From: Allofranklinella schreckenbergeri
Lineage (GTDB): Bacteria > Pseudomonadota > Gammaproteobacteria > Burkholderiales > Burkholderiaceae_C
Reading direction: 5' to 3'
Length of the DNA: 45,801 bases
Assembly (NCBI RefSeq): GCF_003703475.1
Contig: NZ_RDQM01000016.1
Coordinates: forward strand, 1-45,801
The notes beneath the pieces are model-generated. The model saw only the letters and a list, made by a program, of their open reading frames with translations, did no database searches and was not told the DNA's origin. Position numbers and translations under genes: made by a program. Shown piece after piece: positions 34,358 to 43,784 of this stretch (positions within the stretch are counted from its first letter, which is position 1; each line of letters opens with the position of its first letter).

Positions 34358-37300
34358 ATGCCCATCCCCCCTCCATTACGCCACCGCTCCTTGAGCGCTG
34401 CTGCCCTGAGTCTGGCGCTGGTTCTTGCTGCCCAGGTCGCCAGCACCGCCACCCAACCCGCTGCGCCTGCCGCATCGCCCATCAGCGTCGCCACCTGCGT
34501 CGCCCAGCCCCTGCCCAGCGGCTGGCAGGACATCCAGGCCGTCTACCTCGCCTTCTACCTGCGCCCCGGCGACCCCGCCGGGCTGCGCTACTGGGCAGAA
34601 AAAGCAGGAGGCGACATCACCACCATCCTGGCCGACTTCGGCCACTCCGCAGAAGCCAAGCGCCTCTACGGCGACATCACGCCAGAAACCATCGGCGATG
34701 CCATCGACAAGATTTACCAGGCCCTCTTTGGCAAAGCCCCCGACGCCCCCGGCAAACAACACTACATCGACGGCTACCGTGACGGGCGCTACAGCGCCGC
34801 CGACCTGGCCTACCGCATCCTGCAAGGCGCGCAAAACGACGACAAACGCGCCATCGAGCACAAACTGGCCGCCGCCGACTTCTTCACCCGCACCGTCGAT
34901 ACCGACCTGGACGGCAAAGACCAGCAAGTCACCTATGTGCAAAAAGACGAAGAAACCGTGCGCCAATGGATGCGCAGCATCACCGCCGCCAGCGCACCCA
35001 CGCCCGAGCAAGCACGCCAATTCGTGCGCGACCACGTCGCCGCCGCCAGCGACCCCCTGCGCAGCCAGCCCCAGCCCAAACCTCGCTGGCTCAGCCTCAC
35101 TCCCGGCCAAGCCCCAATCGGCCAAGCCACCCGCTTCACCATCCGGGGCCAACACCTGCCCAGCACCGCACGCCTGAACATCGGCGACGCCCAATGCGAC
35201 GCCCCCGCGCAAGTGCAATGCAACGGCAGCGGCTTCACCCAAAACTGCACCTTGGGCGGCGATGCAGGCAAACGCACCATCACCGTGCAAATCGCAGAAG
35301 GCGGCCAGGCCATCGACCGCAAAACCATTCAAGTCACCAGCCCGGCCCCCAACCCTGAACCGCAGCCGCCCCAACCCACCCCCATCCCCAAACTCGACAG
35401 CATCATGCCCTGGCGCGTCGCGCTCGGGCATGCCACCGTCTTTACCGTCAAAGGCCGCGATCTGCCCGCCACGGCCACCCTGCAAATCCCCGAAACCCGC
35501 TGCACAGCCCCCACCGACGTGCAGCCCGATGGCAGCGGCTTCAAGCAAAGCTGCACCCTGAGCGGCCAGCCAGGCCAACGCCCCGCGCGCGTGCGCACCG
35601 ATGAGCAGGCCAACGGCGGCACACTCATCGACGGCGTCTATACCGTGACCGCCGAATCGCTCACACCGACGCCGCCTGCACCGACGCCGCCCGCGCCGCC
35701 CATCACCCCCACTCCCCCCACCGGCCCTGGTCAACGCGATCTTTCCGTCTTCGAGCAAGCCAGCGCGTTGCCGCGCTTTCTCAGCCATCCGCAACTGGCA
35801 GCGCGCGTCGGCCAGCCTTGGCAGTATCAGGTCAGCGCGGCGGATCGCGAGGGCCAAAGCCTGCCCGTGCACATCGTGGCCGCGCACAGCCCGGCGGGCC
35901 TGCACATCAGCGGCAGCGCGCCCGATCAAACCCTGCACTGGACGCCGCCACAGGCGGGCCTGCACACCATCACCTTGCAAGTGCGGGATGCGCAAGGCCA
36001 GGTGCAGCAGCAAAGCTTTGTACTGGGCGTGAGCGACGAAACCCGCCTGCCCGCCGACCCCAAACAGCGCGCCACGCCCCTGCCAGAGCACGTCTTCACC
36101 CCGTTTGCCGATAGCACGCGCTTTCTCTACACCGGCGCCGACCCCATTCAGCAAGGCGTGAGCGCCCCCATGGATCCGCTGCACGCGGCCGTGCTGCGCG
36201 GCCAGGTCAAGGGCCGCGATGGCGCGCCGCTGGCGGGCGTGCGCGTGCAAGTGCAGGGCCGCCCGGAATTCGGCCACACCCACACCCGCGCCGACGGCTG
36301 GTTCGACCTGGCCGTCAACGGCGGCGGCTGGCTCACGCTGCACTACGAGAAGACCGGCTACCTCAGCGCCCAGCGCAAGGTGCAAACGCCCCGACGCAAC
36401 TGGGCCTATGCCGATGACGTGACGCTCATCGCTCTGGACGGCCAATACAGCCAGATCGACCTGCAACGCAACGAACTGCAAATCTACTGGGGCGGGCTGA
36501 ATCAGGACGAACGCGGGGCGCGGCGCACCGCCGTCGTCTTCCCCGCAGGCGTGCAGGCCAGCGCCGAGCTGCCCGATGGCAGCCTGCGGCCCTTGCAACG
36601 CCTGACGGTGCGCGTGACCGAATACACCTTGGGCGAGCAAGGCCCGCAAACCATGCCCGGCGCGCTGCCGCTGTCGGTGGGCTACACCTGGGCTGCCGAC
36701 TTTTCTGCCGACGAAGCCCGCGCCCTGGGCGCGCGCCACCTGCGCTTTGACCGCCCCGTGTACGCCTACACCAGCAACTTCATCGGCGCGCCCGTGGGCA
36801 CGGCCGTGCCTGCGGGCTGGTACGACTTTGAGCGCACGGCCTGGATTGGCGCGGACAACGGGCGCGTGATCGAAATCCTGGGCATCGAGAACGGCCGCGC
36901 CCAGTTACGCGTCAGCCAGGCCCAGCGCCCGGCCACAGCCGCCGAGCTGGCGCAACTGGGCATTGGCGAGGACGAGCTGCAAGCCCTGGCGCAGATGTAC
37001 CCGGTGGGCGAGCAGCTCTGGCGCACCCCGATGGCGCACTTCACCCCTTGGGATTGCAACTGGCCCTGGGGGCCGCCCAAGGACGCCTCACCGCCGCCCG
37101 ATGACGATCCGCCAGATCCCAATGATCCTTCTGGCCCCGGAAGCTCTCCGCCCGACCCCGGCGACCCGGACAACGAGGAACAGGACGAAGAGCACGAAGA
37201 CGTGGAATGCGGCTGCGACATCTACGTCAAGCAGCGCGCCGTGGGCCAGGGCATCGCCCTGCCCGGCACCCCCTTTGAGCTGTATTACCGTAGCGACCGC

Positions 37301-40300
37301 CCCCTGACCGATCCAACGGCGCCCCATCCCACCGTACCGCTGCGCAAGAGGCTTAAATCACCAGAAGCCTCCCTGCATGCCAATTTTCGCTATGCCGAGG
37401 TGCAGCACCAAATCGCGGGCCATCGCCTGCTGCAAAGCTGGGATCCTGCGCAATGGGTCGCTGCAACGCAATTCGTGGAACAGCAATGGAATGGCACCGA
37501 CATCTATGGTCGACCCGTCCGCACCGCCTTTGCACAGCTGCACAGCAGCGTCGCCTATGGCTATGCCGGGGTGTATTACAGCGTCAGGGCCGACTTCACC
37601 CGCGCTTTCGAATCTATCCAGCTCGCAGCAGGCGGGGAATCCAGGCTCTCTTTTGCAGGTGACAGGAGTGCTGCCAGCCCGACCATTAAGCTTCACCTCG
37701 ACTCAGCGCCACGCTGGATCAAAGTGCCCACAGCCAATCCGGACCTTGCCCAGGCCCACGCCGGCGGCTGGGCCCTGCGCGGCCTGCGCCTGTACGACCC
37801 CGAGGCGCAAATCCTCTACGAATCGGGCAGCCTGCGCAAAGGGCGGCGCCTGCCGCCGAGCACGCAAACCGTGCCCAATGCGCACATCGCCAGCGGCAAT
37901 GCCCGCCTGCTCAGCGATGGCGCGCTGCTGGCCAGCCAGGGCCACCAGTTGCAACGCTACGCCGACACCCAGGGCACGGCTGCGCCCACCGTGTACGCCG
38001 GCCAGGCCGAGGCCGGCTTTGCCGGCGACGGCGGCCCGGCCAGCGCCGCCCGTTTTGACCGCCCCCGCGTGCTGGCGCAAGGGGCGGACGGCAGCATCTA
38101 CGTCATGGATGCGGGCAACCACCGCCTGCGCCGCATCGGCCCCAATGGCCTGGTGCACACCGTGGCTGGCAATGGCCAACCCACCCCGGTCAACTCGCCC
38201 TGGGATCAGCCCGTAGTCGCCACGGCCAGGGGCTTTGACGCCCAGTCGCTGGCGGCCCTGCCCGACATGAACCTGCTGGCCGTGGACAAGCAGGGCCAGC
38301 TGCTGCAACTGACGCCCGGCGGCCTGCTGCACCGCATTGATCTGCCGGAAGGAGCCGGCCTGGCCACGAACGTCGTTGCAGGCCGCCAGGGCCAAGCCTG
38401 GATTGCCACCAACACCGGCCAACTGTACCGGCTTGATGCCGCAAGCCTGCGCCATGTGGGCGATGCACTCCATTTCCCCGGCGCTGTGGCTGGTCCAGGC
38501 GATGAGGTGCTCGTGCCCATGGGCAGCCAAGTCTGGCGAGTCAAAGCCTCCGGCAGACGGCAGTTGCTTGTCCATGCGCAGCAAAATGAACTGCGCCACG
38601 ACACCCTGCTGGGCTACGCCCCCGATGCCGGCCTGCTCAGCCTCTCCAACACCCGACTGCTGCGCACCTCTGCCGGCTTGCCCCAGCTCGGCTCCAGCCA
38701 GGCCGCTTACCGGGTCGGCCGCCCCGACGGACTGAGCTACGACGAATTCTTCGGCAACGGCCTGCCCAGCGCCACCAGACACGCCTTGACCGGCGCCACG
38801 CTGGCCCGCTACAGCTACCAGGGCGGCTACCTCAACAGCGTCAGCGACGCCTTTGGCAACACCGTGCAACTGCAACGCCAAAACGCACGACTGGTGCGCG
38901 TAGTGGGGCGTGATGGCCAGGTCAGCACGCTGGATTACGACGCTCAAGGCCGCCTGGCCCGTGTCACCCTGCCCGGCGGCATCACCCACCGCATGCGGTA
39001 CGACGAGCGCGGCCTGCTCACCGAATACCACGACCCGCGCGGCGGCATAGATCGCTTCAGCTACGACGCGCAAGGCAAGCTGCTGCGCAACACCGCCCCC
39101 GATGGCAGCGGCTGGCAACTCAGCCGCGCCGAGGACAACACCATCACCGCCACCACCGCCATGGGCCGCAGCAAAAGCGTGCGCCAACTGGCGAAAGGCC
39201 CTATCACCGAGCAAATCCGCATCGGCTTTGATGGTCTGCGCTCCAGCACCGTCATCGACACCGTATGGGGCCAATCCACACAAGAGCACCCCGATGGCAC
39301 AAGCATCCAGCGCCAGCGCATTCCGGACCGCGTTTTTGGCAGCATCGCGGCCACAGAGAACATCGACCTTCACAACGACTCCCTTCACCTGTACAGCAAC
39401 ACCAATCGCTCAGGCCACTGGAACGGACAGCACTACACCAGTTGGAACAGCGCCAGCACATCCAACGACGCCACCTGGCGCAGCCAGTTCAGCCATGCCG
39501 ACATGCAACTGCGCCACACCGATGCCGACGGCCACAACACCGACATCGCCGTCAACGCCCAAATGCAACCATTGCACTGGCACACCGCCAGCGGCGCGTA
39601 TGCCACGCTGGGCTACGACAGCCGTGGTCAACTGGAGGACGTCCGCCTCTCCGCCCCAGACGTGCCCGAGCGCCGCAGTCACATCGCCTATCACCCGCCG
39701 GGCCAGCCCGGCGCAGGCCAAATCGCCCGTTTCACCAACGCCCTGGGCCAGTCCACCCATTACCGCTACGACCCGGCCGGCCGACCCGCGCAAACCACCC
39801 TGCCCGATGGCCGCAGCATCCGCTACGACTGGGACGCCGCCAGCAACCTGCGGGGCCTGCACACCCCGGCGGGCAACCACCACCAGTTCCACCACAACAG
39901 CGCCCAGCAAGTGGGCCGCTACGACGCTCCAGGCAGCGCTACCACCACCCACTGGCAATACGATGCCGAGCGCAAGCTCACCAGCGTGCGTCGCCCCGGT
40001 GGGCAGGACATCCGCCTGAGCTACGACAGCGCCGCGCGCCCCAACCGCATCACCACCGATGCCGATACCACCACCCTGAGCTACAACGCCCTGGGCCAGC
40101 TCGCCAGCACCGGCAACGCCACCCAGCGCATCACCTACGAGCGCAGCAATGGCCTGATCACCAGCGAGCACTGGGAAGGCGCCATCCAGGCCCGGCTCGA
40201 CACCCCCACCGACAGCCGCGGCCGCCCCACCGAAATCGGCCTGCTTGCGGGCGCCGAGCACATCCAACTGCCGCTGCACTACAGTCCATCAGGGCGCTTG

Positions 40301-42253
40301 CAGCGCATCGACCAAACCTGGCTGCACTACGGCGCGCACGGCCAGCCCGTAAGCCTGCATGGCCCCTGGGGCAGCATCACCCACCAATACAACGGTCTGG
40401 GCGAGAGCCTGCACACCCGGCACATCGCCAGCGCCAATACCGCCCAGCCCCAGGCCGAAGCCACCCGCCAGGCCCTGCTGGCCGGGCTGGGCGCGCTGCA
40501 AGGCGCGCTGGACGAGCGCATACGGCAGATGAACACCTGCCGCCTGCGCGGCTGGCAGGTTCATGGCCTGCTGCCCGGCAGCTCGGAAATCATCGACTGG
40601 CACTGGCAATACGACCGCAGCGACATGGACGAGGTCGAGCGCCAGGAACTGATCGCCCAATACGGCCCCGCCCAATACCGCGAGCCCGACTACTGCCTGG
40701 ATGTCGTCAAGCGCCACATCGAGCATCTGCACTACCTCGCCCAAGCCCCGCTCTCACCCTACGGCTGGGGCGAACAACTCGCCAGCGAGCTGACCCGCTT
40801 GCAACAAGCCACCGCAGGCGGCGCTGCGGGCGTGGCCAGCCTGAGCTACAGCAACGATGCCGCCGGTCTGCTCACCGACGCCACCAGCTACAACAGCCCC
40901 GCCATTGAGGCCCATTACCAGGCTTTGCAGCAACTGCTCCAGCAGTTGCAGGCCAACCAGTTGCACTGGGGCATCCCTGCCGAATACCAATACCAGCGCG
41001 ACGCCCTGGGCCGCATCAGCAGCTTGCATGAGCGCCTGCTTGACCAGCAGCGCCAGCACCACTACGAATACGACAGCAGCGGTCGCCTGCTGACGCATAC
41101 CGTAGACGGCCAGCGCACGGAGTGGGCCTACGACGCCAATGGCAACCGCACCCATAAAAACGGCCAACCCATAGCCAGCTACGACGCGCAAGACCGGCTG
41201 CTGACCTGGAAAGACCAACACTACAGCTACAGCCCAGCGGGCGACCTGCAAGCCAAAACCAGCGCCGCAGGCCAGACCCGCTACGACTACGACGCCCTGG
41301 GCAACCTGCGCCAAGTGCTGCTGCCCGGCGGCCAGCGCATCGACTACGACATCGACCCCCTGAACCGCCGCATCGGCAAGCGCAAGAACGGGCAGCAGCA
41401 ATACCGCCTGATCTACCTGGACGACCTGCGCCCCCTGGCCGAACTGGACGCCCAAGGCCAGCTGCGCAGCCTGTTCATCTACGCCGGCCAGGGCAACGCC
41501 CCCACCCTGATGCTCAGGGAAGGCAAAACCTGGCGTCTGATCGCCGATCATCTGGGCAGCATCCGCCTGGTCATCGACGCCGAGACGGGCCAGATCGGCC
41601 AGCGCATCGACTACGACGCCTGGGGCCGCGTCACCCACGACAGCCAGCCGGGCTTCCAGCCCTTTGGGTTTGCGGGCGGCCTGTACGACCCAGACACCGG
41701 CCTGACCCGCTTTGGGGCAAGAGACTACGACGCAGAAACGGGCAGATGGACGGCCAAGGATCCCATTCTGTTCGATGGTGGGGATTCCAACCTCTATGGG
41801 TATGTTTTGCAGGATCCGGTGAATTTTGTGGATCCGAGTGGATTGGCGAATAGCGGTTGGAGAGGACCACGCTTAATTCCTTATTCGGAATGGAGAGAGC
41901 CGACTCCTGTGATGATTTGCTTCAGACCTGTGGATATCGATGGTTTAGGATTTATTAGAAAATTTATTCCATATCACGCATGGATAAAAACCCCAAACCT
42001 AGAGGCAGGCATGGGAGGCGAATGTGAAATCCCAGGCCAACAGTGCTCAGACAAACCATACAGTCAGACGGTGGTGAAGGATCACTCTGGACAATCTGAA
42101 TCTGACGATGCCTCGTGCATACCGACGTCACCCACCATCGACATAGATTGCGTAGAGAGAAAAATTTCAACAGGCCAGCCTACAGGTAGGTGGACGCCTC
42201 TCAATCAATGCCAATCTTTCGCCTACAGCGTGATTGATTCGTGCAGGAGGTAG
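34358..42253 (+). CDS. Sec-exported Rhs/YD-repeat polymorphic toxin
   Basis: A 2631-residue protein preceded by AAGGAG seven bases before the ATG. Order, by approximate residue: signal peptide 1-30 (LSAAALSLALVLAAQVAS); DUF4214-like repeats 54-170 (LAFYLRPGDPAGLRYWAE, YQALFGKAPDAPGKQHYIDG); two IPT/TIG-like domains 242-330 and 341-434; Pro-rich linker; Ig-like domain 475-560; carboxypeptidase-regulatory-like domain 608-695; acidic Asp/Pro linker 905-945; NHL-like repeats 1213-1350 (AEAGFAGDGGPASAARFDRP, DAGNHRLRRIG); YD repeats 1480-2380; Rhs core end 2358-2497, closing DPVNFVDPSGLA. The variable tip is 2498-2631. It contains YHAWIKTP (His2540) and NQCQSFAYSVIDSC (Cys2618), a His-then-Asn-x-Cys order like LRAT/permuted NlpC-P60 peptidases, so a cell-wall or lipid-directed amidase is plausible but inferred. 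There is no PAAR domain, so type VI delivery is not indicated. Confidence 0.92.
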   Translation: MPIPPPLRHRSLSAAALSLALVLAAQVASTATQPAAPAASPISVATCVAQPLPSGWQDIQAVYLAFYLRPGDPAGLRYWAEKAGGDITTILADFGHSAEAKRLYGDITPETIGDAIDKIYQALFGKAPDAPGKQHYIDGYRDGRYSAADLAYRILQGAQNDDKRAIEHKLAAADFFTRTVDTDLDGKDQQVTYVQKDEETVRQWMRSITAASAPTPEQARQFVRDHVAAASDPLRSQPQPKPRWLSLTPGQAPIGQATRFTIRGQHLPSTARLNIGDAQCDAPAQVQCNGSGFTQNCTLGGDAGKRTITVQIAEGGQAIDRKTIQVTSPAPNPEPQPPQPTPIPKLDSIMPWRVALGHATVFTVKGRDLPATATLQIPETRCTAPTDVQPDGSGFKQSCTLSGQPGQRPARVRTDEQANGGTLIDGVYTVTAESLTPTPPAPTPPAPPITPTPPTGPGQRDLSVFEQASALPRFLSHPQLAARVGQPWQYQVSAADREGQSLPVHIVAAHSPAGLHISGSAPDQTLHWTPPQAGLHTITLQVRDAQGQVQQQSFVLGVSDETRLPADPKQRATPLPEHVFTPFADSTRFLYTGADPIQQGVSAPMDPLHAAVLRGQVKGRDGAPLAGVRVQVQGRPEFGHTHTRADGWFDLAVNGGGWLTLHYEKTGYLSAQRKVQTPRRNWAYADDVTLIALDGQYSQIDLQRNELQIYWGGLNQDERGARRTAVVFPAGVQASAELPDGSLRPLQRLTVRVTEYTLGEQGPQTMPGALPLSVGYTWAADFSADEARALGARHLRFDRPVYAYTSNFIGAPVGTAVPAGWYDFERTAWIGADNGRVIEILGIENGRAQLRVSQAQRPATAAELAQLGIGEDELQALAQMYPVGEQLWRTPMAHFTPWDCNWPWGPPKDASPPPDDDPPDPNDPSGPGSSPPDPGDPDNEEQDEEHEDVECGCDIYVKQRAVGQGIALPGTPFELYYRSDRPLTDPTAPHPTVPLRKRLKSPEASLHANFRYAEVQHQIAGHRLLQSWDPAQWVAATQFVEQQWNGTDIYGRPVRTAFAQLHSSVAYGYAGVYYSVRADFTRAFESIQLAAGGESRLSFAGDRSAASPTIKLHLDSAPRWIKVPTANPDLAQAHAGGWALRGLRLYDPEAQILYESGSLRKGRRLPPSTQTVPNAHIASGNARLLSDGALLASQGHQLQRYADTQGTAAPTVYAGQAEAGFAGDGGPASAARFDRPRVLAQGADGSIYVMDAGNHRLRRIGPNGLVHTVAGNGQPTPVNSPWDQPVVATARGFDAQSLAALPDMNLLAVDKQGQLLQLTPGGLLHRIDLPEGAGLATNVVAGRQGQAWIATNTGQLYRLDAASLRHVGDALHFPGAVAGPGDEVLVPMGSQVWRVKASGRRQLLVHAQQNELRHDTLLGYAPDAGLLSLSNTRLLRTSAGLPQLGSSQAAYRVGRPDGLSYDEFFGNGLPSATRHALTGATLARYSYQGGYLNSVSDAFGNTVQLQRQNARLVRVVGRDGQVSTLDYDAQGRLARVTLPGGITHRMRYDERGLLTEYHDPRGGIDRFSYDAQGKLLRNTAPDGSGWQLSRAEDNTITATTAMGRSKSVRQLAKGPITEQIRIGFDGLRSSTVIDTVWGQSTQEHPDGTSIQRQRIPDRVFGSIAATENIDLHNDSLHLYSNTNRSGHWNGQHYTSWNSASTSNDATWRSQFSHADMQLRHTDADGHNTDIAVNAQMQPLHWHTASGAYATLGYDSRGQLEDVRLSAPDVPERRSHIAYHPPGQPGAGQIARFTNALGQSTHYRYDPAGRPAQTTLPDGRSIRYDWDAASNLRGLHTPAGNHHQFHHNSAQQVGRYDAPGSATTTHWQYDAERKLTSVRRPGGQDIRLSYDSAARPNRITTDADTTTLSYNALGQLASTGNATQRITYERSNGLITSEHWEGAIQARLDTPTDSRGRPTEIGLLAGAEHIQLPLHYSPSGRLQRIDQTWLHYGAHGQPVSLHGPWGSITHQYNGLGESLHTRHIASANTAQPQAEATRQALLAGLGALQGALDERIRQMNTCRLRGWQVHGLLPGSSEIIDWHWQYDRSDMDEVERQELIAQYGPAQYREPDYCLDVVKRHIEHLHYLAQAPLSPYGWGEQLASELTRLQQATAGGAAGVASLSYSNDAAGLLTDATSYNSPAIEAHYQALQQLLQQLQANQLHWGIPAEYQYQRDALGRISSLHERLLDQQRQHHYEYDSSGRLLTHTVDGQRTEWAYDANGNRTHKNGQPIASYDAQDRLLTWKDQHYSYSPAGDLQAKTSAAGQTRYDYDALGNLRQVLLPGGQRIDYDIDPLNRRIGKRKNGQQQYRLIYLDDLRPLAELDAQGQLRSLFIYAGQGNAPTLMLREGKTWRLIADHLGSIRLVIDAETGQIGQRIDYDAWGRVTHDSQPGFQPFGFAGGLYDPDTGLTRFGARDYDAETGRWTAKDPILFDGGDSNLYGYVLQDPVNFVDPSGLANSGWRGPRLIPYSEWREPTPVMICFRPVDIDGLGFIRKFIPYHAWIKTPNLEAGMGGECEIPGQQCSDKPYSQTVVKDHSGQSESDDASCIPTSPTIDIDCVERKISTGQPTGRWTPLNQCQSFAYSVIDSCRR

Positions 42254-42254
42254 T

Positions 42255-42500
42255 ATGAAAAAGATTTTTACCTCCCTTATTATTATTATTGTTGGATTAT
42301 TTGGTTTTTATATAGCCTACTTTTACGCCTGGCTAATCACCGCCAGCCCCAATATAAATGAAGCCATTAAGACACGTTACGAAACCATTGCCTCCATGCT
42401 TGCTCCATTATCATTATTTATAATAATAATTGGATTTTTTATATTCATTCGATCCGCGCTAAAAATAATCAAAAATAAAAATCCGAATAAAAATCAGTAA
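42255..42500 (+). CDS. two-helix membrane immunity-like protein
   Basis: An 81-residue AT-rich gene whose ATG lies one base after the Rhs stop, with AGGAGG (42245-42250) inside the Rhs end as ribosome binding site. The protein has two hydrophobic helices ([20 protein letters not shown] and about residues 50-68, [18 protein letters not shown]) and a Lys/Asn-rich cytoplasmic tail. Position and composition are those of an immunity gene. A membrane location suits a toxin acting in the periplasm or at the envelope, consistent with the amidase-like tip. I recognise no named family. Confidence 0.75.
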   Translation: MKKIFTSLIIIIVGLFGFYIAYFYAWLITASPNINEAIKTRYETIASMLAPLSLFIIIIGFFIFIRSALKIIKNKNPNKNQ

Positions 42501-42555
42501 AACCTGCCCATTCCCAACCCAGCGCGATGATCCATCATTCGTGTCAGCACCGGTA

Positions 42556-43068
42556 CGAATCGGGCCAGATCGGCCAACGCATCGACTACGACGCCTGGGG
42601 CCGCGTCACCCACGACAGCCAGCCGGGCTTCCAGCCCTTTGGGCTTGCGGGCGGCCTGTACGATCCAGACACCGGCCTGACCCGCTTTGGCGCAAGAGAC
42701 TACGACGCAGAAACGGGCAGATGGACGGCCAAGCACTAGGCCCGGTGGTCGGCGGCGTAGCCGCGTGTGTGCTTGCTGGTGTATGTACTTTCAATGAAAA
42801 GGATGAATCCAATTCATCTGAACCTACTCCCCCAGTTCCTATTCCTGAAGATTGGAAGGGCGATACCTGCCCCGCTCCCGATTGGACTTGGTCTGGACCA
42901 GATGAGCCGGGTGGAGAAAGAGGAGCGTGGATATCTCCCGATAAAAGACATAGCTACCATGCCGATAACGATCACCCACCGCCAATAGGGCCTCATGTAG
43001 ATTGGAACGACAAGTTGGGTAATCGACGTTGGCGGATATTTCCTGACGGAAAAATAGAACCGAAGTGA
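42556..43068 (+). pseudogene. orphan Rhs tip 1 with type 37-like toxin domain, frame-broken
   Basis: Bases 42556-42732 repeat the Rhs core of the complete gene (from 41586) with only a few changes: [20 protein letters not shown] to [12 protein letters not shown]. The rest of the core (DPILF to DPSGLA) is then missing, the core frame stops at 42737-42739, and the toxin tip runs in another frame to 43068. The tip reads GGVAACVLAGVCTFNEKDES, then WKGDTCPAPDWTWSGPDEPG, ADNDHPPPIGPHVDWNDKLG and RIFPDGKIEPK. The HPPPIGPHxDW and FPDGxIEPK pattern matches what I recall of polymorphic toxin type 37, a predicted nuclease. It has no start and is silent unless recombined. Confidence 0.85.
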
Positions 43069-43079
43069 GACTCTAAATC

Positions 43080-43784
43080 ATGACAGAATTTTTTCAAAAA
43101 AAAATGGATACTACAAATCATTTCCCATATGAAATGGTTGAACTCGATTTCCAGAAAACCCATAAATGGGCACTTGATAAATTAATCAACGGCCCTTCTC
43201 TTGGAGTATCAAGAAAATTATCCCGTAAACTAACAAAAAATAATTTTTCATTTATCACATTCTTACCCAATAAAACCCCAATATTATCAATTTATAGCTT
43301 CAAGCATTCATTTGGCGACTTCTCCTATGAATCAGAATGGAGAATGATTAATTTTTTAAAATCAAAAGGAAAGTCAAAAAATATTTTACTTTGCGAAGAT
43401 TGGACTATGCAGCGCAGTGCTCTGAATTTTCAAAATGGAGTATGGCATGATCATAATTTTAAGGAAAAAATTTTATTGCAAGACGAAGATTTCTACTGCT
43501 ACGCCACCATAGACGAATTTCTTGCATGGAAAGTCCCATCTAAGCTAAATGGCTCCGCTTGCTACACATTTCAAGGATTTTTATTAAATAAAGAAATTAT
43601 TATAAAAAACCAAGAAGTAGCAAATGATTTTATATCACATCTTATTGAAAATATAGAAGCAATTTTGTTTTTTGGCGTTTACGATGGAGAGGGTTGTATA
43701 GCAGCAATTAATCACAATAAAATAAATGGCGACAATCGTGAAAATCAGACTCGCCCACGCATAAATGCTGATACAGGGAAATAG
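43080..43784 (+). CDS. immunity-like protein for orphan tip 1
   Basis: An AT-rich frame of 234 residues beginning 12 bases after the orphan tip 1 stop. No signal peptide or membrane helix is seen; segments include [40 protein letters not shown] and [21 protein letters not shown] do not recognise the family. Immunity is inferred from location and base composition. The last seven residues (INADTGK) are encoded by the start of the next Rhs core repeat (43761 onward), so the natural C-terminus was probably different and the gene's 3' end is a recombination scar. Confidence 0.6.
   Translation: MTEFFQKKMDTTNHFPYEMVELDFQKTHKWALDKLINGPSLGVSRKLSRKLTKNNFSFITFLPNKTPILSIYSFKHSFGDFSYESEWRMINFLKSKGKSKNILLCEDWTMQRSALNFQNGVWHDHNFKEKILLQDEDFYCYATIDEFLAWKVPSKLNGSACYTFQGFLLNKEIIIKNQEVANDFISHLIENIEAILFFGVYDGEGCIAAINHNKINGDNRENQTRPRINADTGK

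Noticed and set aside
34376-36739. Long minus-strand open frame opposite the Rhs N-terminus
   Set aside because: Shadow frame; the plus strand has the signal peptide, ribosome binding site and recognisable domains.
42541-43068. 175-codon frame read as one gene containing the type 37-like tip
   Set aside because: Its first 60 codons are the Rhs core in the wrong frame, so it is not an intact gene; annotated as a broken orphan tip.
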